A DNA stretch of 64,000 nt from Algoriphagus pacificus (lineage in GTDB: Bacteria > Bacteroidota > Bacteroidia > Cytophagales > Cyclobacteriaceae). The stretch covers positions 1,137,048 through 1,201,047 of the forward strand of contig NZ_JAFKCU010000001.1 in the NCBI RefSeq assembly GCF_017254845.1. Direction: 5' to 3'. The notes under the pieces are model-generated. The model searched no databases. It was not told the origin of the DNA and saw nothing but the letters and a program-made list of their open reading frames with translations. Shown in pieces: positions 8,447 through 18,661 of the stretch (within the stretch, counting starts at the first letter, position 1; each line of letters starts with the position of its first letter). The position numbers and the translations under genes were made by a program.

Positions 8447-9587
8447 ATACTTCTACAGCATATAATTCTTTCAATTTAGCAATGGTATAATCTATTTCTT
8501 CGATGGTATTATACCTGCTGAAAGAAAATCTGACAGCATCTCTTTCAGGTTTATGATTCAATGCTCTTAATACATGAGAACCTACTGTTGCGCCTGAGCT
8601 GCAAGCGGACCCGCCTGAAGCTGCAATTCCTTCCAAGTCTAGATTGAACAATAACATGCCGCGATTAGCTTCTGATGGCGGTAAGCTAACGTTGAGGACT
8701 GTGTACAAGCTTTTATCCAATTCTCCTGAGAGCCCATTAAATTGTACCTCTGGAATTGCTTCTGAAATGCTCTTGATAAAATGACTTTTGAGAGAAATAA
8801 CATGAGCTTGATGGCTCTCCATTTCCTCATAGGCAAGTTCAAATGCTTTGGTTATCCCGATGATACCAATTACATTTTCAGTGCCTCCTCTCATATTTCG
8901 CTCTTGAGCACCTCCATGAATGAAAGGATGGATTTTTTTATCCTTTTTCACATACAAAAAGCCTGAACCTTTTGGGCCATGAAATTTATGACCTCCTGCT
9001 ACTAATGAATCTACAGGAAGAGTTTTCATATCATGGGTATAATGCCCCATGGTCTGCACAGTATCGGAATGGAAAAATGCCCCGTATTCCTTGCAAAGGT
9101 TACCAATAGCATTCAAATCGTTCAAATTTCCAATTTCATTATTGGCATGCATCAAAGAAACCAATGAATTGGGATTTGCTTTCAAAAGCTCTTCCAGCTG
9201 ATTTAAATCTATTTCGCCCTTTTCATTGACGTTTAAGATGCTCAGCTTGATATGACCTTTCTTTTCACACACTTCCAAAGTATGTAAAACCGCATGATGC
9301 TCTAAGGGAGAAGTAATGGCATGCTTGATACCGTGGCTTTCGATTCCACATACCAAAGCTGTATTATCTGCTTCTGTTCCACCCGAAGTAAAGAAAATTT
9401 CTGAAGGTGTGGCATTCAATAATTCTGCTACTTTTTTTCTAGCTCTTTCAATGGCTGTTCTAACTTCTCTTCCTTGACTATGTACTGAGGAAGGATTGCC
9501 ATAATGGGACTTCATAAATGGAAGCATCGCCTCGATCACTCGATCATCCATTGCTGTAGTAGCAGCGTTATCTAAGTAAACTTTCAT
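8445..9587 (-). CDS. Cysteine desulfurase (NifS/IscS family)
   Basis: This 380-residue PLP enzyme has YLDNAATT at the start, SGGTEADNTAL, the PLP-lysine block GGHKFHGPKG, and the catalytic-cysteine segment SGGSACSSGA near residue 325. It releases sulfur from cysteine as a persulfide for iron-sulfur cluster or thio-cofactor assembly. The cysteine loop SACSSG is of the group I (NifS/IscS) type. No scaffold gene (iscU, sufBCD) is adjacent. The gene directly upstream on the same strand is glmM-like, 40 bases away, possibly cotranscribed. Confidence 0.93.
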   Translation of the reverse strand: MKVYLDNAATTAMDDRVIEAMLPFMKSHYGNPSSVHSQGREVRTAIERARKKVAELLNATPSEIFFTSGGTEADNTALVCGIESHGIKHAITSPLEHHAVLHTLEVCEKKGHIKLSILNVNEKGEIDLNQLEELLKANPNSLVSLMHANNEIGNLNDLNAIGNLCKEYGAFFHSDTVQTMGHYTHDMKTLPVDSLVAGGHKFHGPKGSGFLYVKKDKKIHPFIHGGAQERNMRGGTENVIGIIGITKAFELAYEEMESHQAHVISLKSHFIKSISEAIPEVQFNGLSGELDKSLYTVLNVSLPPSEANRGMLLFNLDLEGIAASGGSACSSGATVGSHVLRALNHKPERDAVRFSFSRYNTIEEIDYTIAKLKELYAVEV

Positions 9588-9627
9588 TTTAAACTATATT
9601 CGGGGTTATACGCTTGGTTTTGGAATC

Positions 9628-11022
9628 TTATATCAAAGATTCATTGACGATCTCTTTGATATCCTGCATGATTTTTTTTGCCAAATGCTCTGCAGTTGCC
9701 TCAGATTCGGATTCAGAATAAATTCGGATAATTGGCTCAGTATTAGACTTTCGCAAATGTACCCATTCTTTTTCGAATTCTATTTTCACCCCGTCAATGT
9801 CGTTGATAGGCTGTTTCTTATATTTTTCCTTAATGTCAAGAAGGATCTTATCTACATTGATTTCTGGAGTAAGTTCAATCTTGTTTTTGGAGATATAATA
9901 ATTTGGATAAGTTGCCCTAAGTCTTGAAATAGTCTTTCCAAAGTTTGCAAGATGAGTCAGGAATAAACCAATACCCACCAAGGCATCTCTTCCATAATGA
10001 GAAGCAGGGTAAATGATCCCGCCATTTCCCTCACCACCGATTACTGCATTAACGGCTTTCATCTGGTTTACCACATTTACTTCACCAACGGCTGCAGCGG
10101 TATAGGTGCCTTCATGACGCTCAGTTACATCTTTCAGAGCTCTAGTTGAACTCAAATTGGATACTGTATTCCCTTTTGTTTTGGATAGCACATAGTCTGC
10201 CACAGCGACCAAAGTATATTCTTCTCCAAAAGCTGAACCGTCCTCATTTATAAATGCCAATCGGTCTACGTCTGGATCAACTACAATCCCAAGGTCGAAA
10301 CTGCCTTTTTCCAGTTTATGGGAAATATCTCTAAGATTTTCTGGAAGTGGTTCGGGGTTGTGGGGGAAATGCCCATCTGGAGTACAATACATTTCCTCAA
10401 TCTCAGTTACTCCCAAGGCCCTGAGAAGCTTTGGAACAGCGATACCACCAGTTGAATTAACAGCATCAACCACCACCTTAAAATTTCTGGCTGCAATGGC
10501 ATCTTTATCAACCAATTCTAGATCCAAGACATGCTGAATATGTCTATCGATGTAATCGTCGATAACTGTGTATTCTCCGATTTTTTTAACCTCAGCAAAT
10601 GAAAAGTTCTCTTTTTCAGCTTTGTCAAGAATATCCTTTCCCTCTAAGTCTGAGATAAACTCGCCTTTCGAATTCAAAAGTTTAAGAGCATTCCATTGGA
10701 TAGGATTATGACTGGCTGTCAAGATAATTCCGCCACCGGCTTTTTCTAAAGGAACTGCAAACTCAACGGTAGGAGTGGTACTGAGACCAAGGTCAATCAC
10801 ATGGATTCCCATGCCTTGAAGGGTCGCAGATACCAACTTGGAAATCATTTCTCCAGAAAGTCGAGCATCTCTGCCGATGACGATTTTTGGATTTCCGGTA
10901 TTTTCAAGTACCCAAGCTCCGTATGCTGAGGTGAATTTTACCACATCGACTGGGGTAAGGCCCTCGCCAGCTTTACCTCCAATAGTACCTCTGATTCCAG
11001 AGATCGATTTGATTAGGGACAC
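9628..11022 (-). CDS. glmM: Phosphoglucosamine mutase (GlmM-type phosphohexomutase)
   Basis: This 464-residue protein of the alpha-D-phosphohexomutase family has the start SISGIRGTIGG, the phosphoserine loop TASHNP near residue 102, the metal loop DPDVDRLAF, the sugar loop GGEGNGG, and the C-terminal phosphate-binding RKSNTEPIIRIY. The length and the GIRGT start suit the archaeal/Bacteroidota GlmM type, which interconverts glucosamine-6-P and glucosamine-1-P for peptidoglycan and lipopolysaccharide precursors. A phosphomannomutase/phosphoglucomutase activity cannot be excluded from sequence alone. Confidence 0.88.
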   Translation of the reverse strand: MSLIKSISGIRGTIGGKAGEGLTPVDVVKFTSAYGAWVLENTGNPKIVIGRDARLSGEMISKLVSATLQGMGIHVIDLGLSTTPTVEFAVPLEKAGGGIILTASHNPIQWNALKLLNSKGEFISDLEGKDILDKAEKENFSFAEVKKIGEYTVIDDYIDRHIQHVLDLELVDKDAIAARNFKVVVDAVNSTGGIAVPKLLRALGVTEIEEMYCTPDGHFPHNPEPLPENLRDISHKLEKGSFDLGIVVDPDVDRLAFINEDGSAFGEEYTLVAVADYVLSKTKGNTVSNLSSTRALKDVTERHEGTYTAAAVGEVNVVNQMKAVNAVIGGEGNGGIIYPASHYGRDALVGIGLFLTHLANFGKTISRLRATYPNYYISKNKIELTPEINVDKILLDIKEKYKKQPINDIDGVKIEFEKEWVHLRKSNTEPIIRIYSESESEATAEHLAKKIMQDIKEIVNESLI

Positions 11023-11084
11023 GTAGTGTAATTAGTTTAGTTAAAAATGAGAATGTCCTGAATAATTTTTTGTCAGGAAGATTT

Positions 11085-11315
11085 TTATTTGAATTTGGCC
11101 ATCACTTTGTCTACTTCATTGTCAGGATTGCCGCAGCCGCTTGTCGCGTCAACGGTTTTCCCACAATAGCTGCAGGTTCCTCCATCTTTATTCAAATAAG
11201 GGTTTTGTGAGGCACAAGTGCCTTTAAACTCTCCGTTTTTGATGAAAATGAGTCTTACTGACATCAAAATGAAGAATAATGCCACAAAACCTAGGGTAAG
11301 ATATACAGTTGCCAT
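11085..11315 (-). CDS. Small cysteine-rich single-pass membrane protein, possibly NqrM-like
   Basis: This 76-residue protein has one N-terminal transmembrane helix (about residues 3-24), then a short polar domain with four cysteines in the order C (GTCAS), CSYC and GCGN. Small membrane proteins of this layout, one helix followed by FKGTCAS and paired cysteines, resemble the DUF539/NqrM family that helps place iron in the Na+-pumping NADH:quinone reductase. The assignment is tentative, because the cysteine spacing is longer than in proteobacterial NqrM. No nqr genes are in the window. A -7 box lies about 17 bases before the start. Confidence 0.6.
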   Translation of the reverse strand: MATVYLTLGFVALFFILMSVRLIFIKNGEFKGTCASQNPYLNKDGGTCSYCGKTVDATSGCGNPDNEVDKVMAKFK

Positions 11316-11321
11316 AACGGA

Positions 11322-11339
11322 TAAATTTGCGCAAATTTA
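11322..11339. promoter_or_regulatory. Perfect 18-bp palindrome carrying a -7 box on each strand
   Basis: The sequence TAAATTTG-CG-CAAATTTA is its own reverse complement, so each strand shows a TAnnTTTG box. On the minus strand it would start RNA about 10 bases before the small membrane-protein gene; on the plus strand about 50 bases before mazG. A clear -33 TTG element at good spacing is not evident on either side, so it could also be an operator. Confidence 0.5.
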
Positions 11340-11387
11340 AAGCTTTACTTCGAAAACGTCCATAATTCCAGCTTAGTTTCCTTCACC

Positions 11388-12188
11388 ATGTCAAATTTGA
11401 GTACAAGAGCCCAGCAGCTGGCTGCTTTTGATAAATTATTAACCATTATGGATGAGCTAAGAGCTCAGTGTCCATGGGATAAAAAACAGACGACGGAAAG
11501 CTTAAGGCATTTGACAATCGAGGAAACTTTTGAACTCTCAGATGCGATTTTGGAAGGAAATCCTGATGAAATCAAAAAAGAGTTAGGGGATATTTTATTG
11601 CATATTGTTTTCTATGCGAAGATAGGTTCCGAAGAAGGTAATTTTGATATAACCTCTATGATTGACTCACTTTGTGAAAAATTGATCAGGAGACATCCTC
11701 ATATCTATGGTGACACGAAAGCTGAAGATGAGGAAGCTGTCAAACAAAACTGGGAAAAAATCAAACTGAAAGAAAAAGGCAATGTTTCTGTTCTAGGAGG
11801 CGTTCCTAAATCACTTCCTGCACTTATCAAAGCGATGAGAATTCAGGAAAAGGCCAGAGGAGTTGGGTTTGATTGGGAAGAAAAGCATCAAGTCTGGGAG
11901 AAAGTGGAAGAGGAAATGCAGGAATTTAAAGAGGAATTTAATGCTGCAGCCGATGAAGAAATCGATCACGAGAAGGCCACAGGCGAGTTTGGGGATTTGT
12001 TGTTTTCACTGATCAATTACGCCAGATTTATTGAAATTAATCCAGAAGAAGCTTTGGAAAGGACCAACTTGAAGTTTATCAAAAGATTTCAGTTTCTTGA
12101 AAATGCGGCAAAGGCATCTGGAAAGAGTCTTGCCGATATGACTTTGGCAGAAATGGATGTTTATTGGAATGAGGCGAAGAAACAGTGA
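11388..12188 (+). CDS. mazG: Nucleoside triphosphate pyrophosphohydrolase MazG
   Basis: This 266-residue, full-length tandem-domain MazG begins with the family block LRAQCPWDKKQTTESLRHL, followed by the metal-binding EETFELSDAI and ELGDILLHIVFYA. A second copy reads EEEMQEFKEEF and GEFGDLLFSLINYARF. The enzyme hydrolyses (d)NTPs to NMP and pyrophosphate; it is known to sanitise nucleotide pools and lower ppGpp in enterobacteria. It is cytoplasmic. The next gene, ridA, follows after 76 bases on the same strand. Confidence 0.93.
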   Translation: MSNLSTRAQQLAAFDKLLTIMDELRAQCPWDKKQTTESLRHLTIEETFELSDAILEGNPDEIKKELGDILLHIVFYAKIGSEEGNFDITSMIDSLCEKLIRRHPHIYGDTKAEDEEAVKQNWEKIKLKEKGNVSVLGGVPKSLPALIKAMRIQEKARGVGFDWEEKHQVWEKVEEEMQEFKEEFNAAADEEIDHEKATGEFGDLLFSLINYARFIEINPEEALERTNLKFIKRFQFLENAAKASGKSLADMTLAEMDVYWNEAKKQ

Positions 12189-12264
12189 TCGGAAGCCTTA
12201 TCGACTGATAAGAATTCAAAGTAGAATAAATAAAGATTTTAAAACGAATAGGAATTAGTAACAA

Positions 12265-12645
12265 ATGGCAAATCAGATAATTTTCACAAAAGAAGCGCCG
12301 GCACCCATCGGGCCATATTCTCAGGCAGTTTTATCTGGAAATACTCTATATGTTTCTGGACAGATAGCTTTAGATGCCGAGACTGGAGATTTAATCAATG
12401 AAAATATCACAGAGGAAACACATGCAGTGATGAAGAATCTGGAAGCTGTGTTGAGAGCTGCGGGTTTTAGCTTTTCCAATGTGGTGAAATGCACCATTTT
12501 CATTAAAAGTATGGACGCATTTGGCACAATCAATGAAGCCTATGGACAGTATTTTAAATCAAACCCACCGGCAAGGGAAACCGTGGAAGTAAGTAAGCTT
12601 CCCAAAAATGTGAATGTTGAAATCTCCTGCATCGCTGTAAAATAG
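12265..12645 (+). CDS. ridA: RidA family enamine/imine deaminase
   Basis: This 126-residue member of the Rid/YjgF/UK114 family has the start block APAPIGPYSQAV, the motif LYVSGQIALD, the middle NVVKCTIF and the substrate-binding arginine segment PPARETVEV. It hydrolyses reactive enamines such as 2-aminoacrylate formed by PLP dehydratases; one such dehydratase lies at 47212-48162. It is a cytoplasmic trimer in the family. The length and motifs match the archetypal subgroup. Confidence 0.93.
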   Translation: MANQIIFTKEAPAPIGPYSQAVLSGNTLYVSGQIALDAETGDLINENITEETHAVMKNLEAVLRAAGFSFSNVVKCTIFIKSMDAFGTINEAYGQYFKSNPPARETVEVSKLPKNVNVEISCIAVK

Positions 12646-12651
12646 AATTAA

Positions 12652-13137
12652 GTGAACCTCCTTCCCTTCCATAGCGAAACATTAGTCAGTGCCCTATCCA
12701 AGCAAGAGGTTTTGGGGCATTTGATTCGTGTTACGGCGGAAGTTAATTACCTAGATCAAAGGACAAGAGGAGACAAAACTATTTTATTCAATGGGATGGT
12801 TGGCCAAAAAGGTTTCAGGATTTCCAAAGTGGTGGACAAAGGAGATACATTTTTACCCTTGGTTTTAGGGCAAGTGGAAGAGACGCCAAGAGGAAGTATT
12901 ATTTTCTTGAAATATAAATTGTTTCCCGGTGCTCTATTCTTTTTGGCTTTTTGGTCAGTTGTCCTACTTGGTTTTGCTGGATATTATTTTGGCCTGATCC
13001 AGAATTTCTTCTACGGAGGAATTTGCCTTTTCCTGAGTTTATTAAACTATGGCTTGGCAATTTATTTTTTCAATAGGCAGGTTAAAGCCTCAAGAACCGT
13101 TTTCTATAAATTAATCAATTTGCAGTTAAAGGATTAA
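12652..13137 (+). CDS. Membrane protein of unknown function with two helices
   Basis: This 161-residue protein begins at a GTG six bases after the ridA stop, in the same frame; I see no better start. The N-terminal 85 residues are soluble and look like a small beta-rich domain (FNGMVGQKGFRISKVV). Two adjacent transmembrane segments follow (about residues 92-112 and 117-138), then a short basic tail. The close spacing to ridA suggests cotranscription. I do not recognise a named family. Confidence 0.65.
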   Translation: MNLLPFHSETLVSALSKQEVLGHLIRVTAEVNYLDQRTRGDKTILFNGMVGQKGFRISKVVDKGDTFLPLVLGQVEETPRGSIIFLKYKLFPGALFFLAFWSVVLLGFAGYYFGLIQNFFYGGICLFLSLLNYGLAIYFFNRQVKASRTVFYKLINLQLKD

Positions 13138-13211
13138 TCCGCTGCATGCTAGGGAAAAAAGTAAGTAGCAGTTAATTTAGCGCCCAAAATAAATTCAATA
13201 TTCCTGAAAAT

Positions 13212-14612
13212 ATGAGCTACAGAATAGAAAATGACACGATGGGGCCTGTGGAGGTTCCTTCAGACAAATATTGGGGTGCCCAAACCCAGCGTTCTATCAA
13301 TAATTTCAAAATTGGTGGAGAGAAAAACAGAATGCCTATTGAAATCATCAAGGCATTTGCCATCCTTAAAAAAGCTGCGGCTTACACTAATGCAGAACTT
13401 GGAGTTTTGGATAAAGAAAAGGCAGAGATCATCGGGAAGGTTTGTGATGAGATCCTAGATGGTAATCACGATGATCAGTTTCCGTTAGTTGTTTGGCAGA
13501 CTGGTTCTGGAACTCAGTCAAACATGAATGCAAATGAAGTGATAGCTTACAGAGCTCATGTTTTGATGGGAGGGTCTTTAAATGATTCCAAGAAAAAAAT
13601 CCATCCAAATGATGATGTGAATAAGTCTCAATCATCCAATGACACTTATCCTACAGCCATGCATATTGCTGCCTATAAAATGGTGGTGGAAACAACTTTA
13701 CCAGGAATCAAAAAACTGAGAGATACGCTTGCTGACAAAGCTGAGTCTTTCAAAAAAGTTGTAAAAATTGGCCGAACTCACTTTATGGATGCTACTCCAT
13801 TGACACTTGGGCAAGAATTCAGTGGATATGTAGCTCAGTTGGATCATGGGATCAAAGCCATCAACAATACACTAAGCCATCTTTCTGAATTGGCTTTGGG
13901 AGGAACTGCTGTTGGTACTGGCCTTAATACTCCACAAGGATATTCAGAATTAGTAGCTCAGAAGATTGCTGATATTGCAGATCAACCTTTTGTTACAGCG
14001 CCAAATAAATTCGAAGCATTGGCTGCACACGATGCGATGGTGGAAACACACGGAGCATTAAAGCAGGTGGCTGTCAGCCTAATGAAGATTGCTAATGATA
14101 TCCGTATGCTTTCATCAGGTCCAAGATCAGGAATTGGAGAAATCCTTATCCCTGAAAATGAACCAGGATCATCCATTATGCCAGGCAAAGTAAACCCTAC
14201 TCAAGTTGAAGCTATCACAATGGTAGCAGCTCAAGTAATGGGAAATGATGTGGCGATTACTATTGGTGGTGCTACAGGTCATTTTGAGTTGAATGTATTT
14301 AAGCCACTTATTGCTGCTAATTTCTTGCAATCAGCTCGATTGATCGGAGATGCTTGTGTGTCATTCAATGATAATTGTGCAATTGGAATCAAACCAAATG
14401 ATGCAGTGATCAAACGTCATTTAGAAAATTCTTTGATGCTTGTGACAGCATTGAATCCATATATTGGATATGAAAATGCAGCAGCTATTGCCAAGAAAGC
14501 ACACAAAGAAGGAACAAGTTTGAGAGAAGCTGCGATCGCATTGAATTTGGTAACAAACGAACAATTCGATGAATGGGTAAAACCAGAAGATATGATCGGG
14601 AGCTTGAAATAA
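13212..14612 (+). CDS. fumC: Fumarate hydratase class II
   Basis: This 466-residue member of the fumarase/aspartase superfamily has [14 protein letters not shown], the catalytic-region [17 protein letters not shown] and the signature loop [13 protein letters not shown] near residue 320. The length and the start ([20 protein letters not shown]) are those of class II, iron-independent FumC, not aspartase. It interconverts fumarate and malate in the TCA cycle. The gene ends at a strong hairpin shared with the convergent dicarboxylate symporter, a functionally neat neighbour. Confidence 0.95.
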   Translation: MSYRIENDTMGPVEVPSDKYWGAQTQRSINNFKIGGEKNRMPIEIIKAFAILKKAAAYTNAELGVLDKEKAEIIGKVCDEILDGNHDDQFPLVVWQTGSGTQSNMNANEVIAYRAHVLMGGSLNDSKKKIHPNDDVNKSQSSNDTYPTAMHIAAYKMVVETTLPGIKKLRDTLADKAESFKKVVKIGRTHFMDATPLTLGQEFSGYVAQLDHGIKAINNTLSHLSELALGGTAVGTGLNTPQGYSELVAQKIADIADQPFVTAPNKFEALAAHDAMVETHGALKQVAVSLMKIANDIRMLSSGPRSGIGEILIPENEPGSSIMPGKVNPTQVEAITMVAAQVMGNDVAITIGGATGHFELNVFKPLIAANFLQSARLIGDACVSFNDNCAIGIKPNDAVIKRHLENSLMLVTALNPYIGYENAAAIAKKAHKEGTSLREAAIALNLVTNEQFDEWVKPEDMIGSLK

Positions 14613-14626
14613 AGGTCCTAAAAAGT

Positions 14627-14664
14627 AAAAAAGCCGGCTCAAAAATTTAGAGCCGGCTTTTTTT
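14627..14664. terminator. Bidirectional hairpin terminator
   Basis: AAAAGCCGGCTC stem with AAAAATTTA loop and complementary GAGCCGGCTTTT plus T-tract, between convergent fumC and the symporter gene. Confidence 0.85.
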
Positions 14665-14679
14665 ATGGATTAATACGGA

Positions 14680-16008
14680 TTATTCATTTGGGGTCAAGGG
14701 ATTTGATTTTCTGATCAAACCATCAGGTAATTCCCCTTCAGTACTTGCTACAATCGTACAAACTGTGGCGTCTCCTGTGACATTCACCACTGTTCTAAAC
14801 ATATCCAAAATTCTGTCTGGAGCAATAATCAAGGCAATCCCAGCGGCTGGGACACCTATCGATTCTAGGACGATAATTAACATGATCAATCCTGCTCCTG
14901 GCACGCCCGCCGATCCAATAGATGCCAAAGTAGCAGTAAGCACGATCATCAATTGTTGTGTCAAACTGAGATCCATTCCCAAAGCCTGAGCGATAAACAC
15001 AGCAGCTACGCCTTGATATAAACTCGTTCCGTCCATGTTAACAGTAGCACCAAGTGGCAATACAAAACTTGAGATTTCTTCTGAAACTCCCAGCTCTTCT
15101 TCAACCTGCTTCATAGTCACAGGCAGAGTAGCCGAACTTGAACTGGTAGAAAATGCCAATAATTGAGCTGGACGGATTGCTTTAAAAAAGTCCTTGTATT
15201 TCACTTTTGTGAATGACATCAAAATCAAAGGATATACAACCAGCACCATGGTAAATAAGCCAGCGACAACCACTAGACTGTATTTTAATAGTGCTAGAAG
15301 TAATTGAACTGCAGAATCAGGATTATCTCCCGCTATTTCTACAATCAATGAAGCCATCAAAGCAAAAACCCCATAAGGAGCAATCATCATGATGTAATTC
15401 ACAATCTGGATGATCACATCATTCATTCCATCAAAGAAAGCGATAACTGGTTCTGCTTTAGACTTCTGGATTTTAAGGAGAGAAACGCCTACAATGATGG
15501 CAAAAAATACCACTTGAAGCATGGCTCCATTATCTGTTGTGGCTTGGAAAACGTTTTGCGGAACAATATCCACTAAAGGTTGCAATGGACTTTGTTTCTG
15601 CAATTCTGCTGCTTGACCAACCCGAGATCCAGCGTCACCTTCATAAAGTGTCATCAGGTTTTCTCGCGTTTCTGCAGGTAAGCTTTTTCCAGGTGCAAAA
15701 ACATTTACCAAAACCAATCCAATGGTCACAGCGACTACAGTAGTAATAAGGTAGGTAGCAATGGTTTTGCCCCCAATGCGGCTGAGTTTAGAAATGTCTC
15801 CCAGATTGGATACCCCGACAATCAAAGAAGCCAAAACCAATGGTACGGCTATCATTTTCAATGCATTGATGAAAATTGTACCAACTGGCTTGATGTAATC
15901 CAGTGTAAAAGAATTTGGAATTGCAGTCTTGATGACGATCAAACCAAAAACCAAACCTAAGACTAGGCCAATGATGATCTGTGTGTGTAAGGGTATCTTT
16001 TTTAACAT
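14680..16008 (-). CDS. Dicarboxylate/amino acid:cation symporter (DAACS family)
   Basis: This 442-residue polytopic inner-membrane protein has the hallmark serine-rich hairpin loop FSTSSSSATLPVTM, followed by the LPLGATVNMDGTSLYQG motif that binds cation and substrate, and the C-terminal region SIGSAGVPGAGLIML. The family (GltP/DctA/EAAT) takes up glutamate, aspartate or C4-dicarboxylates with Na+ or H+. The exact substrate cannot be read. It starts 18 bases after the end of aroC on the same strand, so it may be the last gene of a batD-aroC-symporter unit. Confidence 0.92.
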   Translation of the reverse strand: MLKKIPLHTQIIIGLVLGLVFGLIVIKTAIPNSFTLDYIKPVGTIFINALKMIAVPLVLASLIVGVSNLGDISKLSRIGGKTIATYLITTVVAVTIGLVLVNVFAPGKSLPAETRENLMTLYEGDAGSRVGQAAELQKQSPLQPLVDIVPQNVFQATTDNGAMLQVVFFAIIVGVSLLKIQKSKAEPVIAFFDGMNDVIIQIVNYIMMIAPYGVFALMASLIVEIAGDNPDSAVQLLLALLKYSLVVVAGLFTMVLVVYPLILMSFTKVKYKDFFKAIRPAQLLAFSTSSSSATLPVTMKQVEEELGVSEEISSFVLPLGATVNMDGTSLYQGVAAVFIAQALGMDLSLTQQLMIVLTATLASIGSAGVPGAGLIMLIIVLESIGVPAAGIALIIAPDRILDMFRTVVNVTGDATVCTIVASTEGELPDGLIRKSNPLTPNE

Positions 16009-16026
16009 CTAAAAGGCTTTTATAAC

Positions 16027-17103
16027 TTAAAGTTTGTTGCTTTTTGCTAATAATATATTGTCTGCTATGACCAATGCCGCCATGGCTTCCACAATCGGTA
16101 CTGCTCTAGGCACAACGCATGGATCATGACGTCCTTTTCCTGAAACTATAATTGTTTCACCGGCCTCATTGATGGACTCTTGATCCTGCATGATCGTTGC
16201 CACAGGCTTAAATGCTACTTTAAAATAGATGTCTTCTCCATTGGAAATACCTCCCTGGATGCCACCTGAATAATTGGTTTTGGTTTTGACTTTATCACCC
16301 TCTTTGAAAAATGCATCATTGTGTTCTGAGCCTTTCATAGTGATTCCCTCGAAACCACTTCCATATTCAAAACCTTTTACAGCGTTGATACTAAGCATGG
16401 CTTTTCCCAATTCTGCATGTAACCTGTCAAAAACTGGTTCTCCAATTCCTGCAGGAGTATTTGTGATGACACAGGAAACCACTCCTCCAATAGTATCTCT
16501 TTCCAGTCGGACGGAATCTATTAGTTGAATCATTTGATCAGCAACCTCAGGATCAGGGCATCTGACGATGTTTTCCTCTGCCAAAGCAAGATTCATTTCC
16601 TGATAGGGTTTCTCTAGTCTGAGGCTGCCTACTTGACTTACATAAGCTTGAATGCTCACTCCATAATGCTCCAAAAGTTGCTTGGCAATTGCTCCGCCCG
16701 CAACTCTTGCTGCAGTTTCTCTAGCACTACTTCTTCCTCCTCCTCGGTAATCACGGATGCCATATTTTTCAAAATAGGTGTAGTCGGCATGAGATGGACG
16801 GAATTTATCTGAAATATGAGAATAGTCTTTACTCTTTTGGTCAGCGTTTCTAATGACGATCCCTATGGGTGTACCAGTAGATTTTCCCTCAAAAACTCCT
16901 GAAAGTATTTCTATTTCATCTTCTTCTTTCCGTTGGGTGGTGATCTTGGATTGCCCCGGTTTTCTCCGCTGCATTTCTAAGCGAATTTTTTCCTCGTCAA
17001 TAGTTAATCCAGCTGGACAACCTTCAATGATGACTCCTAAAGCTACGCCGTGAGATTCGCCGAATGTGGTGATCTTGAATAGCTTACCAAATGAATTACC
17101 CAT
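16027..17103 (-). CDS. aroC: Chorismate synthase
   Basis: This 358-residue protein begins [15 protein letters not shown] and includes the conserved [21 protein letters not shown] and [18 protein letters not shown] blocks of AroC. It makes chorismate from EPSP with reduced FMN, the last step of the shikimate pathway. Its ATG overlaps the stop codon of batD by one base (TAATG), so translation is probably coupled to the upstream gene. It is cytoplasmic. Confidence 0.96.
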   Translation of the reverse strand: MGNSFGKLFKITTFGESHGVALGVIIEGCPAGLTIDEEKIRLEMQRRKPGQSKITTQRKEEDEIEILSGVFEGKSTGTPIGIVIRNADQKSKDYSHISDKFRPSHADYTYFEKYGIRDYRGGGRSSARETAARVAGGAIAKQLLEHYGVSIQAYVSQVGSLRLEKPYQEMNLALAEENIVRCPDPEVADQMIQLIDSVRLERDTIGGVVSCVITNTPAGIGEPVFDRLHAELGKAMLSINAVKGFEYGSGFEGITMKGSEHNDAFFKEGDKVKTKTNYSGGIQGGISNGEDIYFKVAFKPVATIMQDQESINEAGETIIVSGKGRHDPCVVPRAVPIVEAMAALVIADNILLAKSNKL

Positions 17104-18545
17104 TATTTCTTTCTTATAATCAACACTGCCAATAATATGACTGCTGCCAAAAGGAGTATGTTGATTCCTGTGGTAAAATAGTATTTATATTGCTCGTTTA
17201 AAAACCGGTTGTCTTCAACATCTATCCTATCATAAAGTCCTCCTAATCGTTGACTTGATAAGGCTTGATTGACTTTACTCTCTCCTACAACTTTGATTTT
17301 GGCCTCTGGTCGCAAGGTATCATAAACCGCTCTAGCAGGGTCAAAATAAATCCATTCAAAATGATCTGCCAAATTTATATCGCCTGCTTCGTTGATCGTG
17401 ATGTAATAATTAAACTCTTTGATACCTGAAACACGCCCATAACCGCGGTTGATTTGCTGTCTTACATCAGGGTCGTAAGTATTTAGGTTTGCGCCGGAAA
17501 GCCTTCTAGGAGGTTGGATGGCATTGATGTTACCCACGCCGCTAATTCCAAAATTGTAATCAAAGCCTTGGCCAGTTTCTACCTCAATATTTTTGATATT
17601 TTCACGGATCTGGTATTCCCCTACACTCACCTCATTTTTCAGTGGATGTGGCGGTAATGGTTTTACTTTGATGGTTTTGGCACTAGAAATAAATGTTTTG
17701 AAGTCTTCTTGTCTATTCGCTCCAAAGAATGTCGGGTTCTTCGCGACACGATACTTGATCATTTCCCAAGAAATCCGAGGTATTTCAATTTCTCCTTCTG
17801 AAAAAGGGAAGAAAGTTGCCTCGAACACTTTATATCTCGTCCATCTTTTGCCATTGATGGTGACCTGCTCGGGTTCAATATTGGTGATGTTGTAATTTTC
17901 CTCCCAAACATTCGAAGGCTTTACTTTTTTTAGAATTTCATCTAACTGTCTTCCTGGCTCATAAAATTGAAAAGGAGCTTGATTGGCCTCAGACATATAG
18001 AAAGCCAAATTTAGATTAAACCCTTCTCCTACATAGACCTCATCTTTATCAACTGCCAAAGAAAAAAATGCATCATCTTCCACCTCCACAAATTCGGGTT
18101 CCTCCGTGGCAGATCTTCCGAAGAAATTGGCAAAGGGGTCTTGGGCTCTCGAAGCAGATGAACTTGCGGCATCTCCCACAGTGATGGTTTTTCCTTGGGA
18201 GGAATACGCGTTACCATTGATGATAATATCAAAGCTAGGAAGAGTGAAATTACCTTTTCGAGAGGGCTTGTAATATTGAATGATACTATTGGAACTACTC
18301 ATTTGCCCATTGATCAGGTTCATGGACGAGGATTGAGAGATTCCTTGTTTCTGGAAACTTGGGATATCTGGAAACTGATCGTAGGACTTTATTTTGTCAT
18401 TGGATAGGGTTACTTTAATCGTAAAGGTTTCATTTAATCCAATTTCATCCGGACCCAGTTCAATTTCTACATTTTGGGCTTGAGCGCTAACAAATTTTAA
18501 TAAAGTCAGGCATACCAAAGCTGTTTGAAGGATCGTTTTAATCAT
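17103..18545 (-). CDS. batD: BatD family protein
   Basis: This 480-residue protein has a signal peptide (cleavage near AQAQ at residue 24), a long periplasmic beta-rich region and a single C-terminal transmembrane helix (about residues 458-477, ending in RKK). Family motifs include [20 protein letters not shown] at the start, [16 protein letters not shown] and [14 protein letters not shown]. BatD proteins belong to the Bacteroides aerotolerance group and usually sit with batA/B/C/E and a MoxR ATPase. Here it stands alone, translationally coupled to aroC. Its role outside a bat operon is unknown. Confidence 0.85.
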   Translation of the reverse strand: MIKTILQTALVCLTLLKFVSAQAQNVEIELGPDEIGLNETFTIKVTLSNDKIKSYDQFPDIPSFQKQGISQSSSMNLINGQMSSSNSIIQYYKPSRKGNFTLPSFDIIINGNAYSSQGKTITVGDAASSSASRAQDPFANFFGRSATEEPEFVEVEDDAFFSLAVDKDEVYVGEGFNLNLAFYMSEANQAPFQFYEPGRQLDEILKKVKPSNVWEENYNITNIEPEQVTINGKRWTRYKVFEATFFPFSEGEIEIPRISWEMIKYRVAKNPTFFGANRQEDFKTFISSAKTIKVKPLPPHPLKNEVSVGEYQIRENIKNIEVETGQGFDYNFGISGVGNINAIQPPRRLSGANLNTYDPDVRQQINRGYGRVSGIKEFNYYITINEAGDINLADHFEWIYFDPARAVYDTLRPEAKIKVVGESKVNQALSSQRLGGLYDRIDVEDNRFLNEQYKYYFTTGINILLLAAVILLAVLIIRKK

Positions 18546-18661
18546 AGTTGCGAAATTAGGGATAATTCTATTTTATGACGCCTTTAAATAACGTAACAAT
18601 CGGATAAATGCTTCCGTACTCTTATATAATTTCAGTTAATAAACCCTAAACTCTTTAAACT

